From JBBQSN01 sp038213835 (lineage in GTDB: Bacteria > Actinomycetota > Actinomycetes > Actinomycetales > CAWJMD01), in contig JBBQSN010000126.1 of assembly GCA_038213835.1 (NCBI GenBank), forward strand, positions 1-10,496: a stretch of 10,496 bases of DNA, read 5' to 3'. Below are positions 1-5,923 of this stretch, piece by piece. Under the pieces are notes generated by a model. It saw only the letters and a list, made by a program, of their open reading frames with translations, had not been told where the DNA came from and searched no databases. Made by a program: the position numbers and the translations under genes. Positions within the stretch are counted from its first letter, which is position 1, and every line of letters begins with the position of its first letter.

Positions 1-1563
1 ATGCCTCAGACCCGCGAGCACGTCGACGTGCTGCTCGCCCTGCGGGTGCCGGCTGTCCTGGTCGTCGTGACGCGGTGCGACCTGGCCGACCCGGCGCCGG
101 CGCTGGCCCAGGTCGAGGTCGAGCTGGGCCGAACCCCGCTCGCTACCGCGCCGCGGCTGGCCGTGAGCGCGCGCACCGGCGAGGGTCTGGCAGCGCTGCG
201 CACCGCCGTCGTCGACCTCGTCCGCCGGGTGCCGCCCCCGCGCCCCGACGACGCCGTGCGGCTGTGGGTCGACCGGTCGTTCGCCCTGGCGGGCTCCGGC
301 ACGGTGGTCACCGGGACGCTGACGGCCGGCCGGGTGGCGATGGGCGACCGGCTCGAGCTGGCCGACGGCCGGCCCGTCCGCGTCCGCGGCCTGCAGTCGA
401 CCGGCGAGCAGCGCGACGAGGTCGCGGCGACAGCACGGGTGGCCGTCAACCTGCGCGGCGTGGCCGTGGCCGACGTCTCCCGCGGCGACGCCCTCTGCAC
501 GCCCGGCCGTCAGGTCCGCACCGACGTCGTCGACGTCGTCATCACCTGGCCCGACGAACCGGCCCCGCTGCCGACGCATCTCGTCCTGCACCTCGGGACG
601 GCGCGCACCTCGGTGCGGGTGCGACCGCTGGGGTCCGCCGGACCGGCCCGGGCGGCCAGGCTGCACCTCGACCGGCCGCTGCCCCTGCGGCTGGGCGACG
701 GCGGGTTGCTGCGCGACCCCGGCCGGCACCAGGTCGTCGCCGGCGTCGGCGTCGTCGACCTGGAACCCGTCGTCCTGCGAGGACGAGGCTCTGCTGCGCG
801 ACGCGGCGCCGAGCTCGCGGCGTCGCCCCCGGGGCCGGACCCGTCCACCGAGCTGTCTCGCCGGTCGCCGGTGCGGGTCGACCGGTTGGTGGCGCTCGGC
901 CTGGCGCCCGACGAGGTGGCGGCCCTGTCCGCCCGCGACGACGTGCCGACGTCCGCCGGCTGGCTGGTCGACCCGGCGCACGCCGACGTGCTCCGGCGCC
1001 GGGCGGCCGAGGTCGTGGCCGCGCACCGCGAGCGCCACCCGCTGGAGCCCGGTCCGACGACTGAGGACGTGCGGCACCAGCTGGGACTTCCCGCTCCGGG
1101 GCTGGTCGGTGCCGTCCTGTTGGCCCCGGTCGTCACCGACCGCGCCGCCGTGGCGGTGCGCGACGGCCGGGTGGTCCTGGTCGCCGCGACCGACACGCTG
1201 CCCGAGGCGGTCGAGGCCGCCCTGCGCCAGCTCTCGGACGAGCTGGCCGGTACCCCGTGGACCGCCCCGACCGGTGACCGGCTGCGGGGGCTGGGGCTCG
1301 GCGGTGCCGAGCTCGCGGCCGCTGTCAGGACCGGACGCCTGGAGCGGCCGGCACCGGACGTGCACCTCCTCGCGGGCGCCGTCGCGTCCGCCCCGGGAGC
1401 GCTCGCGCTGCTCGCCCAGCCGTTCACGCTGGCTGAGGCCAGGACGGCCTGGGGCACGTCGCGCCGGGTGGCGCTGGCGCTGCTCGAGCACCTGGACCGG
1501 GCCGGGACCACGCGCCGGCTGCCCGACGGCGCCCGCGTCCTGGTCGAGGCGCCGCCGGGCTGA
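1..1563 (+). CDS. selB: Selenocysteine-specific elongation factor SelB (5'-truncated by window)
   Basis: SelB is the EF-Tu-like GTPase that carries Sec-tRNA(Sec) to the ribosome at UGA codons marked by a SECIS hairpin. The visible 520 residues begin inside the G domain: MPQTREH at residues 1-7 is the internal motif following G3, not a translation start. The P-loop and switch regions, roughly 80-90 residues by family comparison, lie outside the window. G4 is TRCD (24-27, a variant of NKxD) and G5 is SARTGEG (56-62). The domain 2 hallmark DRSFALAGSGTVVTGT spans 91-106. The C-terminal third (about 350-520) has the winged-helix arrangement that binds SECIS RNA; its last unit (about 475-515) contains PFTLAEAR, SRRVALALLEHLD and the wing TRRLPDGARVL. 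The stop is TGA at 1561-1563. The gene converges on modC with a 35-base gap. That the upstream part is intact is inferred. Confidence 0.95.
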   Translation: MPQTREHVDVLLALRVPAVLVVVTRCDLADPAPALAQVEVELGRTPLATAPRLAVSARTGEGLAALRTAVVDLVRRVPPPRPDDAVRLWVDRSFALAGSGTVVTGTLTAGRVAMGDRLELADGRPVRVRGLQSTGEQRDEVAATARVAVNLRGVAVADVSRGDALCTPGRQVRTDVVDVVITWPDEPAPLPTHLVLHLGTARTSVRVRPLGSAGPARAARLHLDRPLPLRLGDGGLLRDPGRHQVVAGVGVVDLEPVVLRGRGSAARRGAELAASPPGPDPSTELSRRSPVRVDRLVALGLAPDEVAALSARDDVPTSAGWLVDPAHADVLRRRAAEVVAAHRERHPLEPGPTTEDVRHQLGLPAPGLVGAVLLAPVVTDRAAVAVRDGRVVLVAATDTLPEAVEAALRQLSDELAGTPWTAPTGDRLRGLGLGGAELAAAVRTGRLERPAPDVHLLAGAVASAPGALALLAQPFTLAEARTAWGTSRRVALALLEHLDRAGTTRRLPDGARVLVEAPPG

Positions 1564-1598
1564 GTGCCGCCGCGTGCGGTCGAGCGAGCCCCCGTGGA

Positions 1599-2690
1599 TC
1601 AGGCCGGGTAGGACCGGATCTCGGTGGCCTTGACAGCCGCCCACACCTCGGAGTCCGCGCCCAGCCCGAGGTCGGCGACGGCGGCGGCCGTGACGTCCGC
1701 GAGGACGGGTGGCTCCGAGCCGAGGCGCACCCGGACGGTGTCGCCGTGGTGCTCCATGCCGACGACCCTTCCGGGCCAGACGTTGCGCGCCGAGCCGTCC
1801 GGCCTGACCTGGTGCAGCGTGACGGCCGAGGGCGCGAAGGCGACGAACACCGGCCCGTCGCGCCGCTCGGCGGTCGACACCACGCCGCCGTCGTCGAGCC
1901 GCACGGTCGCGCCGTCGGAGCGTCCCCGGTACAGGTTGAGCCCGACCAGTCGGGCGACGTACTCGGTGCGCGGGGCACGGGCGACGTCGGCGGGCGCGCC
2001 CCGCTGCACCACCCGCCCGTCCTCGACGACCACCAGGTCGTCGGCCAGCACCATCGCGTCGAGCGGGTCGTGAGTCACCAGCACCGTGCAGCCGTCGTAG
2101 TCGGCGAGGTGGTGCCGCAGGTCCGAGCGGATCAGCAGCCGGGTGCCGGCGTCGAGGGCGGCGAGCGGCTCGTCCAGGAGCAGCACGTCGGGCTCGGTCG
2201 CCAGCGCCCGGGCGAGCGCGACCCGCTGGGCCTGGCCGCCGGAGATGGCGCTGGGGCGGCTCGTCGAGAGGTGCGCCAGACCGACCCGCTCCAGCCAGTC
2301 GTGCGCGGTGGCCCGGGCCGCTGCCCTGGCCGTCCCCCGGGCACGCAGGCCGAAGGCGACGTTGTCGAGCAGGTCCAGGTGCGGGAACAGCAGGTAGTCC
2401 TGGAAGACCATGCCGACGCGACGTACCTCGGTCGCGACGAACCGTCGCGCCGCCGGGTCGTCGACGACGTGACCTCGCAGGTCGATGCGTCCTGTCGTCA
2501 GGGGAACCAGGCCGGCGAGCGCGCGGAGCGCGGTCGACTTCCCGGCGCCGTTCGGGCCGAGCAGGGCCGTGACCCGGCCCGGTGCCACATCCAGGTCGAC
2601 GTCGAGGCTGAACGCGCCGCGGTCCACCCCGAGGTGGGCCCGGACACCGTGGTCCACTCCGCCCGACCGCTTCTCGCACGGGTCGGTCAT
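1599..2690 (-). CDS. modC: Molybdate ABC transporter ATP-binding protein ModC
   Basis: This is the ATPase subunit energising molybdate (possibly also tungstate) import, acting as a dimer on the cytoplasmic face of ModB. All ABC motifs are present in the 363-residue product: Walker A GPNGAGKST (45-53), Q-loop VFQ (Gln97), signature ISGGQAQR (149-156, Ile for the usual Leu), Walker B DVLLLDE (168-174), D-loop ALD (178-180) and switch His207 in VTHD. Residues about 245-360 form a C-terminal TOBE/Mop-like domain, which separates ModC from generic importer ATPases; length is normal for ModC. The ATG at 2690 overlaps the modB stop as ATGA, so translation is coupled; the open frame runs further upstream, but there it only shadows modB. 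It is the last gene of the operon. Tungstate or sulfate specificity cannot be excluded from the ATPase alone, but ModA, ModB and the Mop regulator favour molybdate. Confidence 0.94.
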   Translation of the reverse strand: MTDPCEKRSGGVDHGVRAHLGVDRGAFSLDVDLDVAPGRVTALLGPNGAGKSTALRALAGLVPLTTGRIDLRGHVVDDPAARRFVATEVRRVGMVFQDYLLFPHLDLLDNVAFGLRARGTARAAARATAHDWLERVGLAHLSTSRPSAISGGQAQRVALARALATEPDVLLLDEPLAALDAGTRLLIRSDLRHHLADYDGCTVLVTHDPLDAMVLADDLVVVEDGRVVQRGAPADVARAPRTEYVARLVGLNLYRGRSDGATVRLDDGGVVSTAERRDGPVFVAFAPSAVTLHQVRPDGSARNVWPGRVVGMEHHGDTVRVRLGSEPPVLADVTAAAVADLGLGADSEVWAAVKATEIRSYPA

Positions 2691-3571
2691 GTCGACGTCC
2701 CCGAGACCCACCGGTCGCGCAGGCTGGCGAGCACGAGCACCGAGACGGCGAGCAGCACCAGCGAGAGCACGATGGCCGCCTCCGGGTTGGTCTCCAGCGC
2801 GAGGTAGACCGACAGGGGCATCGTGCGGGTGACCCCGGGGAAGTTGCCGGCGAAGGTGATCGTCGCCCCGAACTCGCCCAGGGCGCGGGCGAAGCAGAGC
2901 ACTGCCCCGGCGGTGATGCCGGGGGCGATCAGCGGCACGGTCACGCGGCGGAAGATCGTCCACCGGGACGCCCCCAGCGTGGCCGCGGCGTCCTCGAACC
3001 GCCGGTCGGCGCCCCGCAGGGCCCCTTCCACGGCGATCACGAGGAACGGCAGGGCGACGAACGCCTCGGCGATGACGACCGCAGCCGTCGTGAACGGCAG
3101 GGTGACGCCGAACAGCAGGTCGAGCTGCTGGCCCAGCAGACCTCTGCGACCCAGGAGCAGCAGGAGCGAGACGCCGCCGACGACCGGGGGCAGCACCAGC
3201 GGGACCGTCACCAGCGCCCGCAGCAGCCGCCGTCCGGGGAAGGTCGCGCGGGCCAGCAGCCAGGCCAGCGGGACGCCGAGGACCAGGCAGATCAGCGTGG
3301 CCAGCGACGCGCAGACGAGCGAGAGCCGCAGCGCCTGGCCGACCTCGGGGCTGAGCAGCTGGCTCGGGAGCGACCGCCACGGCGTGCGGACCAGCAGAGC
3401 CAGCAGGGGCAGGAGCAGGAAGGCCAGGGCCAGGACGGCGGGCAGGACGAGCACCCCGGGCATGCCGCTCGGCCGTCGTTCCCGGCGCCTTCGATCCCGC
3501 AGGCCGCCGAGGCCCCCGGGCGCAGGAGGGACCTTCCGGGGCCCGCCCTCAGGGGCTGCCGAACCCGGCAT
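2687..3571 (-). CDS. modB: Molybdate ABC transporter permease ModB
   Basis: This is the membrane channel subunit for molybdate import. About six hydrophobic segments are visible, at roughly 38-61, 84-108, 117-140, 156-182, 213-235 and 264-285. Between them lies the EAA loop that docks onto ModC (193-219, EDAAATLGAS through PLIAPGI). ARALGEFGATITFAGN (228-243) is strongly ModB-like. Two ATG starts are possible. The one at 3571 overlaps modA by 23 bases and adds an Arg-rich cytoplasmic N-terminus before the first membrane segment. The one at 3463 (residue 37) starts directly at that segment. About a quarter of the 36 extra codons end in A/T, unlike the body of the gene, which favours 3463; the positive-inside rule favours 3571. 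Neither has a strong Shine-Dalgarno. The 3' end overlaps modC as ATGA. Function is firm; the start is not. Confidence 0.94.
   Translation of the reverse strand: MPGSAAPEGGPRKVPPAPGGLGGLRDRRRRERRPSGMPGVLVLPAVLALAFLLLPLLALLVRTPWRSLPSQLLSPEVGQALRLSLVCASLATLICLVLGVPLAWLLARATFPGRRLLRALVTVPLVLPPVVGGVSLLLLLGRRGLLGQQLDLLFGVTLPFTTAAVVIAEAFVALPFLVIAVEGALRGADRRFEDAAATLGASRWTIFRRVTVPLIAPGITAGAVLCFARALGEFGATITFAGNFPGVTRTMPLSVYLALETNPEAAIVLSLVLLAVSVLVLASLRDRWVSGTST
3511..3544 (-). promoter_or_regulatory. Intercistronic hairpin after modA
   Basis: Arms 3511-3519 and 3536-3544 pair over eight of nine positions (GGCCCC against GGGGCC at the base in the alternative register) around a 16-base loop. The hairpin begins about five bases past the modA stop. 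In ABC operons a stem-loop after the binding-protein gene often stabilises its mRNA or reduces read-through to the permease; that role here is inference. If modB starts at 3571 the hairpin lies in its coding region. Confidence 0.3.
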
Positions 3572-4346
3572 CGGACAAGACCTGCTGGCCCTCGTCGGAC
3601 CGGACGTAGTTCAGGAACGCCTGTGCCGCCTCGGAGTTCGGCGCCTCGGTCAGCACGCTGATGGGGTAGTCGTTGACGGCGTCTGCAGACTCGGGGAACT
3701 CGACCCCCTCGACGCCGTCGCCGGCGGCGACGACGTCGGTGCGGTACACCAGCGCGGCGTCGACCTCGCCGAGCACGACCTTGCTCAGCGCCGCCTTGAC
3801 GTCCTGCTCGAGGGTGTCCGGTGCCGGCCTCACGCCGGCAGCGGCGAAGGCCTCTTCGGCCGCCGAGCCGCACGGCACCTCGACAGCGCACAGCGCGATC
3901 GTCAGGTCGGCGTTCGCGAAGTCGGCGAGACCGGTGATGCCGGCCGGATTGCCGGGCGGCACGGCGATCTGGAGCGTGTTGGTGGCGAAGATCTCGCGCT
4001 CACCCGCCGCGCTCCCTGCGTCGACGACGGTCTGCATCGTGCTCGGGCTGGCGGCGGCGAACAGGTCGGCCGGAGCGCCCTCGTTGATCTGGGTGGCCAG
4101 GGCCGAGCTGCCGGCGAAGTTGAACGCCACGGTCACGCCGGGGTTGGCCTGCTCGAACGACTCGCCCAGGGAGGTGAAGGACTCGGTGAGCGACGCCGCA
4201 GCGAAGACCGTGAGGTCACCGGTCGGCCCGCCGGCCGCATCGGCCTCCGGTGACGGGGTCGCGGCGTCCGGTGCGCCACCGCAGCCGGCCAGGAGCAGGG
4301 CCGTGACGACGCCCGCGACGGCATCGGCTCTCGTGCGGGACCTCAT
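3549..4346 (-). CDS. modA: Molybdate-binding lipoprotein ModA
   Basis: This is the extracytoplasmic solute-binding protein that captures molybdate and delivers it to ModBC, anchored as a lipoprotein. The 265-residue product has a short signal sequence and the lipobox LAGC (19-22, lipidated Cys22), followed by an Ala/Pro/Gly/Thr linker. The binding domain starts at LTVFAAASLTESF (45-57), the classic ModA opening with an oxyanion-binding Ser52. FAGSSALATQI (78-88) holds the second ligand serine pair. VPCGSAAEE (157-165), EQDVKAAL (180-187) and DAALVYRTD (196-204, Tyr201) match the remaining ligand-loop regions of the family. The ATG at 4346 overlaps the regulator stop as ATGA, and the stop is at 3549. 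Cys152 and Cys159 could form a disulfide. Tungstate binding is also possible, as for most ModA proteins. Confidence 0.95.
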   Translation of the reverse strand: MRSRTRADAVAGVVTALLLAGCGGAPDAATPSPEADAAGGPTGDLTVFAAASLTESFTSLGESFEQANPGVTVAFNFAGSSALATQINEGAPADLFAAASPSTMQTVVDAGSAAGEREIFATNTLQIAVPPGNPAGITGLADFANADLTIALCAVEVPCGSAAEEAFAAAGVRPAPDTLEQDVKAALSKVVLGEVDAALVYRTDVVAAGDGVEGVEFPESADAVNDYPISVLTEAPNSEAAQAFLNYVRSDEGQQVLSDAGFGSP

Positions 4347-4765
4347 CGCTCGGGCAGCTCGACGACGACGTTCGTCGCCTTCACGCTCGCAACCGCGAGC
4401 GTGCCGACCTCCAGCCCCAGCTCGTCGGCGGCCTCGCGACTCATCAGCGAGACCATCCGGAACGGACCGGCCTGGATCTCCACCTGCGCCATCACGGTGT
4501 CGCGCACCACCTTGATCACGATCCCCCTCAGCCGGTTCCGTGCAGAGGCCGCACTGACCCCGGAGACGTGCTGCTCGCCGGCCAGCTCCTGAGCGAGGGC
4601 GGCGAGGTCGGCCCCCGGGACGACGGACCGTCCGGACTCCGACCTGAGGATCCGCACCCGGCCGGCGTCGGCCCACCGCCGCAGGGTGTCGTCGCTGACG
4701 CCGAGCAGCTCGGCGGCCTCACCGACCTTGAACTCCGTCGTGGTCACCCGGCGACGGTACCGCAA
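4343..4765 (-). CDS. Probable molybdate-responsive regulator: MerR-type HTH plus Mop/TOBE domain
   Basis: This 140-residue, two-domain protein is probably a one-component sensor that binds molybdate and controls the mod operon. Residues 12-60 (FKVGEAAELLGVSDDTLRRW, then GRSVVPGADLAALAQ) form an excisionase/MerR-like helix-turn-helix. Residues 74-138 form a Mop domain with the family signatures SARNRLRG (74-81) at its start and VASVKATNVVVE (125-136) at its end. Mop domains assemble into oligomers that bind molybdate between subunits. It differs from classical ModE, which uses a LysR-like HTH and two TOBE domains. The TTG at 4765 is preceded by GAGGA at five bases' spacing; a GTG at 4747 lacks a Shine-Dalgarno but would give an N-terminus closer to what I recall for relatives. 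It leads the operon and overlaps modA by four bases. The regulatory role is inferred from domains and position. Confidence 0.85.
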   Translation of the reverse strand: MRYRRRVTTTEFKVGEAAELLGVSDDTLRRWADAGRVRILRSESGRSVVPGADLAALAQELAGEQHVSGVSAASARNRLRGIVIKVVRDTVMAQVEIQAGPFRMVSLMSREAADELGLEVGTLAVASVKATNVVVELPER

Positions 4766-4936
4766 CCATTTCCTCAGCCGCGGGCGAAATGGCCATAGAG
4801 ATTCCGCGGATGCGGGCGATCACAATGCTGCGTGCCGCGTTCGCGGTGTGGATGCGAGCCCTACCGGTACGTGTGGCGGGTTCTGTGGGAGAGCACAAAC
4901 GGAGTGGCTCGAGGGACTCGTCCGGGGAGGTCGTCC
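4766..4936. other. Divergent intergenic region upstream of the mod operon
   Basis: These 171 bases separate the minus-strand mod operon from the plus-strand small gene and should hold both promoters. No convincing -35/-10 pair is visible on either strand. Short perfect palindromes occur: ATGGCCAT (4789-4796), TCCGCGGA (4803-4810) and TACCGGTA (4862-4869). Any could be part of an operator for the Mop-domain regulator, but such short palindromes are expected by chance in DNA this GC-rich. Confidence 0.3.
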
Positions 4937-5089
4937 ATGAGGTGGGCACGCCTGATCTGCCTGGTCGCGTTCCACAAGTGGGTACGACGGTCGACCCCAG
5001 GGGACTCGACCGGCTCCCGCCAGGAGTGCGTCCGGTGCGGGAAGATCAACGAGGACTTCACGCCCGACCCCCGCCTCCAGGGGATGTGA
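4937..5089 (+). CDS. Small Cys/His protein, possible zinc-binding knuckle
   Basis: This encodes a 50-residue protein of unknown function. An ATG at 4937 follows GGGGAGG with a six-base spacer, a near-ideal ribosome binding site and the reason for choosing it over an in-frame start at 4832. The N-terminus (LICLVAFHKW, 6-15) and a later CVRCGK (31-36) give a Cys8, His13, Cys31-x2-Cys34 pattern. This resembles short DUF1660-like proteins with a C-x4-H-x-W...C-x2-C-G layout, which are thought to bind one metal ion. The middle and C-terminus are polar and Pro/Arg-rich, and no membrane segment is convincing. It is transcribed alone, divergent from the mod operon. The metal ligands and family resemblance are from memory; the gene could still be a chance frame, although the RBS and motif argue otherwise. 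Confidence 0.55.
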   Translation: MRWARLICLVAFHKWVRRSTPGDSTGSRQECVRCGKINEDFTPDPRLQGM

Positions 5090-5168
5090 GCCGGCCGGAT
5101 CGGTGGCCCGCACCGACGAGAGGGGCCGGCGACGCATCAGGACGTCCGTGGTGCGATCGCCGGACGCA

Positions 5169-5199
5169 CTGATGCCCCGCCGTCACGGCGGGGCGTCAG
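5169..5199. terminator. Bidirectional hairpin between convergent genes
   Basis: A 14-bp stem (arms 5169-5182 and 5186-5199, with one T-G pair at 5173/5195) closes on the three-base loop TCA. There is no U-tract, which is common for actinobacterial terminators. It lies 80 bases after the small Cys/His gene and 39 bases after the stop of the convergent secreted-protein gene, so it can terminate both. Confidence 0.65.
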
Positions 5200-5237
5200 C
5201 TGGGTGGGAACGGCAGTTGTCCGATGCGGCTCGCGGG

Positions 5238-5741
5238 TCAGCAGGTGACCTCGACGAGCTTCTCGGTGCGGGCGGTCCACGGCTCGCCGCTGTTGTTCGG
5301 GGTGTCCTTGACGGTCGCCCGGGTCGCGAGGACGACCTGGTAGGTGACGCCCGGCTGCGGGTCCCACGACAGGCCCCAGGCATCGGCCTGGCAGACCGGC
5401 CCGACCGAGGAGAAGGCCCACGTGGTGGACGACCCGACGCCGCGCGCCGAACCACCGGTGTAGAGGGGCACCCGCTGGCCGTCCTGGACCACGAAGGCGC
5501 TCACCTCGACCTTCTGCCGAAGCCAGGCGGTCTGGCAGACGACCTCGCCCTTGTGCTTGAGCCGGCGGATGCCGTTGACCACGTAGGTGGAGCCCTTGGT
5601 GGTGAGGACGCAGGTGCTGTCCTCGCCACTCGCGCTCAGCAGCGGTGCCTGGCTGGGACGGACGGTGACGGCCTGGGCGGGAGCAGCGGCGGCCAGGACG
5701 ATCCCTGCGGCGGCGACGGCAGCGGCGGCGAGCTTCTTCAT
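5238..5741 (-). CDS. Secreted four-cysteine protein of unknown function
   Basis: I do not recognise the family. The 167-residue product opens with MKKL, then an Ala-rich hydrophobic core (5-20) and PAQA (21-24), a standard Sec signal peptide with likely cleavage after Ala24. The mature part of about 143 residues is compact, with four cysteines (44, 69, 117 and the C-terminal residue 167), an even number that would suit two disulfides outside the cell. It alternates short hydrophobic stretches (TYVVNGI, VEVSAFVVQDG, YQVVLATRATV), suggesting a beta-rich fold. No catalytic motif, lipobox, LPXTG anchor or membrane helix is present, so it is probably released. The ATG at 5741 is preceded by GGAGG at four to five bases' spacing. 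It is divergent from the oxidoreductase and has its own promoter region with an inverted repeat. Confidence 0.82.
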   Translation of the reverse strand: MKKLAAAAVAAAGIVLAAAAPAQAVTVRPSQAPLLSASGEDSTCVLTTKGSTYVVNGIRRLKHKGEVVCQTAWLRQKVEVSAFVVQDGQRVPLYTGGSARGVGSSTTWAFSSVGPVCQADAWGLSWDPQPGVTYQVVLATRATVKDTPNNSGEPWTARTEKLVEVTC

Positions 5742-5769
5742 GGGTCCTCCGAGGTGGTTTGTTGACCGC

Positions 5770-5801
5770 AGGCTAGGGCTCGTCGACTGCCCTGGCAGTC
5801 G
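5770..5801 (-). promoter_or_regulatory. Putative promoter and operator of the secreted-protein gene
   Basis: Reading the minus strand, TAGCCT (5775-5770) fits the actinobacterial -10 pattern TANNNT, 28 bases before the ATG at 5741. Just upstream lies an 18-bp inverted repeat (5784-5801: arms CGACTGCC and GGCAGTCG around a two-base centre), covering the spacer and -35 zone. No recognisable -35 is left, so the gene may depend on, or be blocked by, a dimeric regulator. Promoter and operator are both inferred from position. Confidence 0.35.
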
Positions 5802-5923
5802 TCCGTTCGGGCACTCTCGGGAGACCCCCGGCCCCGTCGACCCGGTGCGGCGTCGGTCGGGTGACCCGAGGTCTGTCCGCCCGTGTCGTGCCAGGATCCA
5901 GACGTGACATCGAGGCAGCGGAC

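Noticed and set aside
1..3. ATG at the first base as the start of selB.
   Set aside because: It begins the internal MPQTREH motif of the GTPase domain; a real SelB needs the P-loop and switch regions upstream.
72..83. G4 motif TRCD instead of NKxD in SelB, as a possible loss of GTP specificity.
   Set aside because: SelB proteins vary here (TKxD is usual) and Arg for Lys is conservative; the rest of the protein looks intact.
75..1064. Long Arg/Pro/Gly-rich open frames in other frames over selB, modABC, helR and the antiporter, including 7563-8942 and 9714-10412 on the minus strand.
   Set aside because: They are by-products of GC-rich coding sequence: compositionally biased, without motifs, and wholly overlapped by genes with clear family signatures.
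1564..1598. A terminator between selB and modC.
   Set aside because: Only four-base arms (CCGC/GCGG) can be formed in the 35-base gap; nothing stands out.
4770..4830. A sigma-type promoter for the mod operon (minus-strand TTGTGA with a downstream TCTATG).
   Set aside because: The spacer is about 20 bases and the -10 does not fit TANNNT; too weak to annotate.
5883..5897. CAGGAT near 5892 as a -10 for the oxidoreductase.
   Set aside because: It does not fit TANNNT well and has no -35 partner at 16-18 bases.
5861..5923. GTG at 5861 as the start of the oxidoreductase.
   Set aside because: The extra 21 residues resemble no MDR N-terminus, whereas the GTG at 5924 gives the typical MRAVVYDRYG opening with a spaced GAGG.
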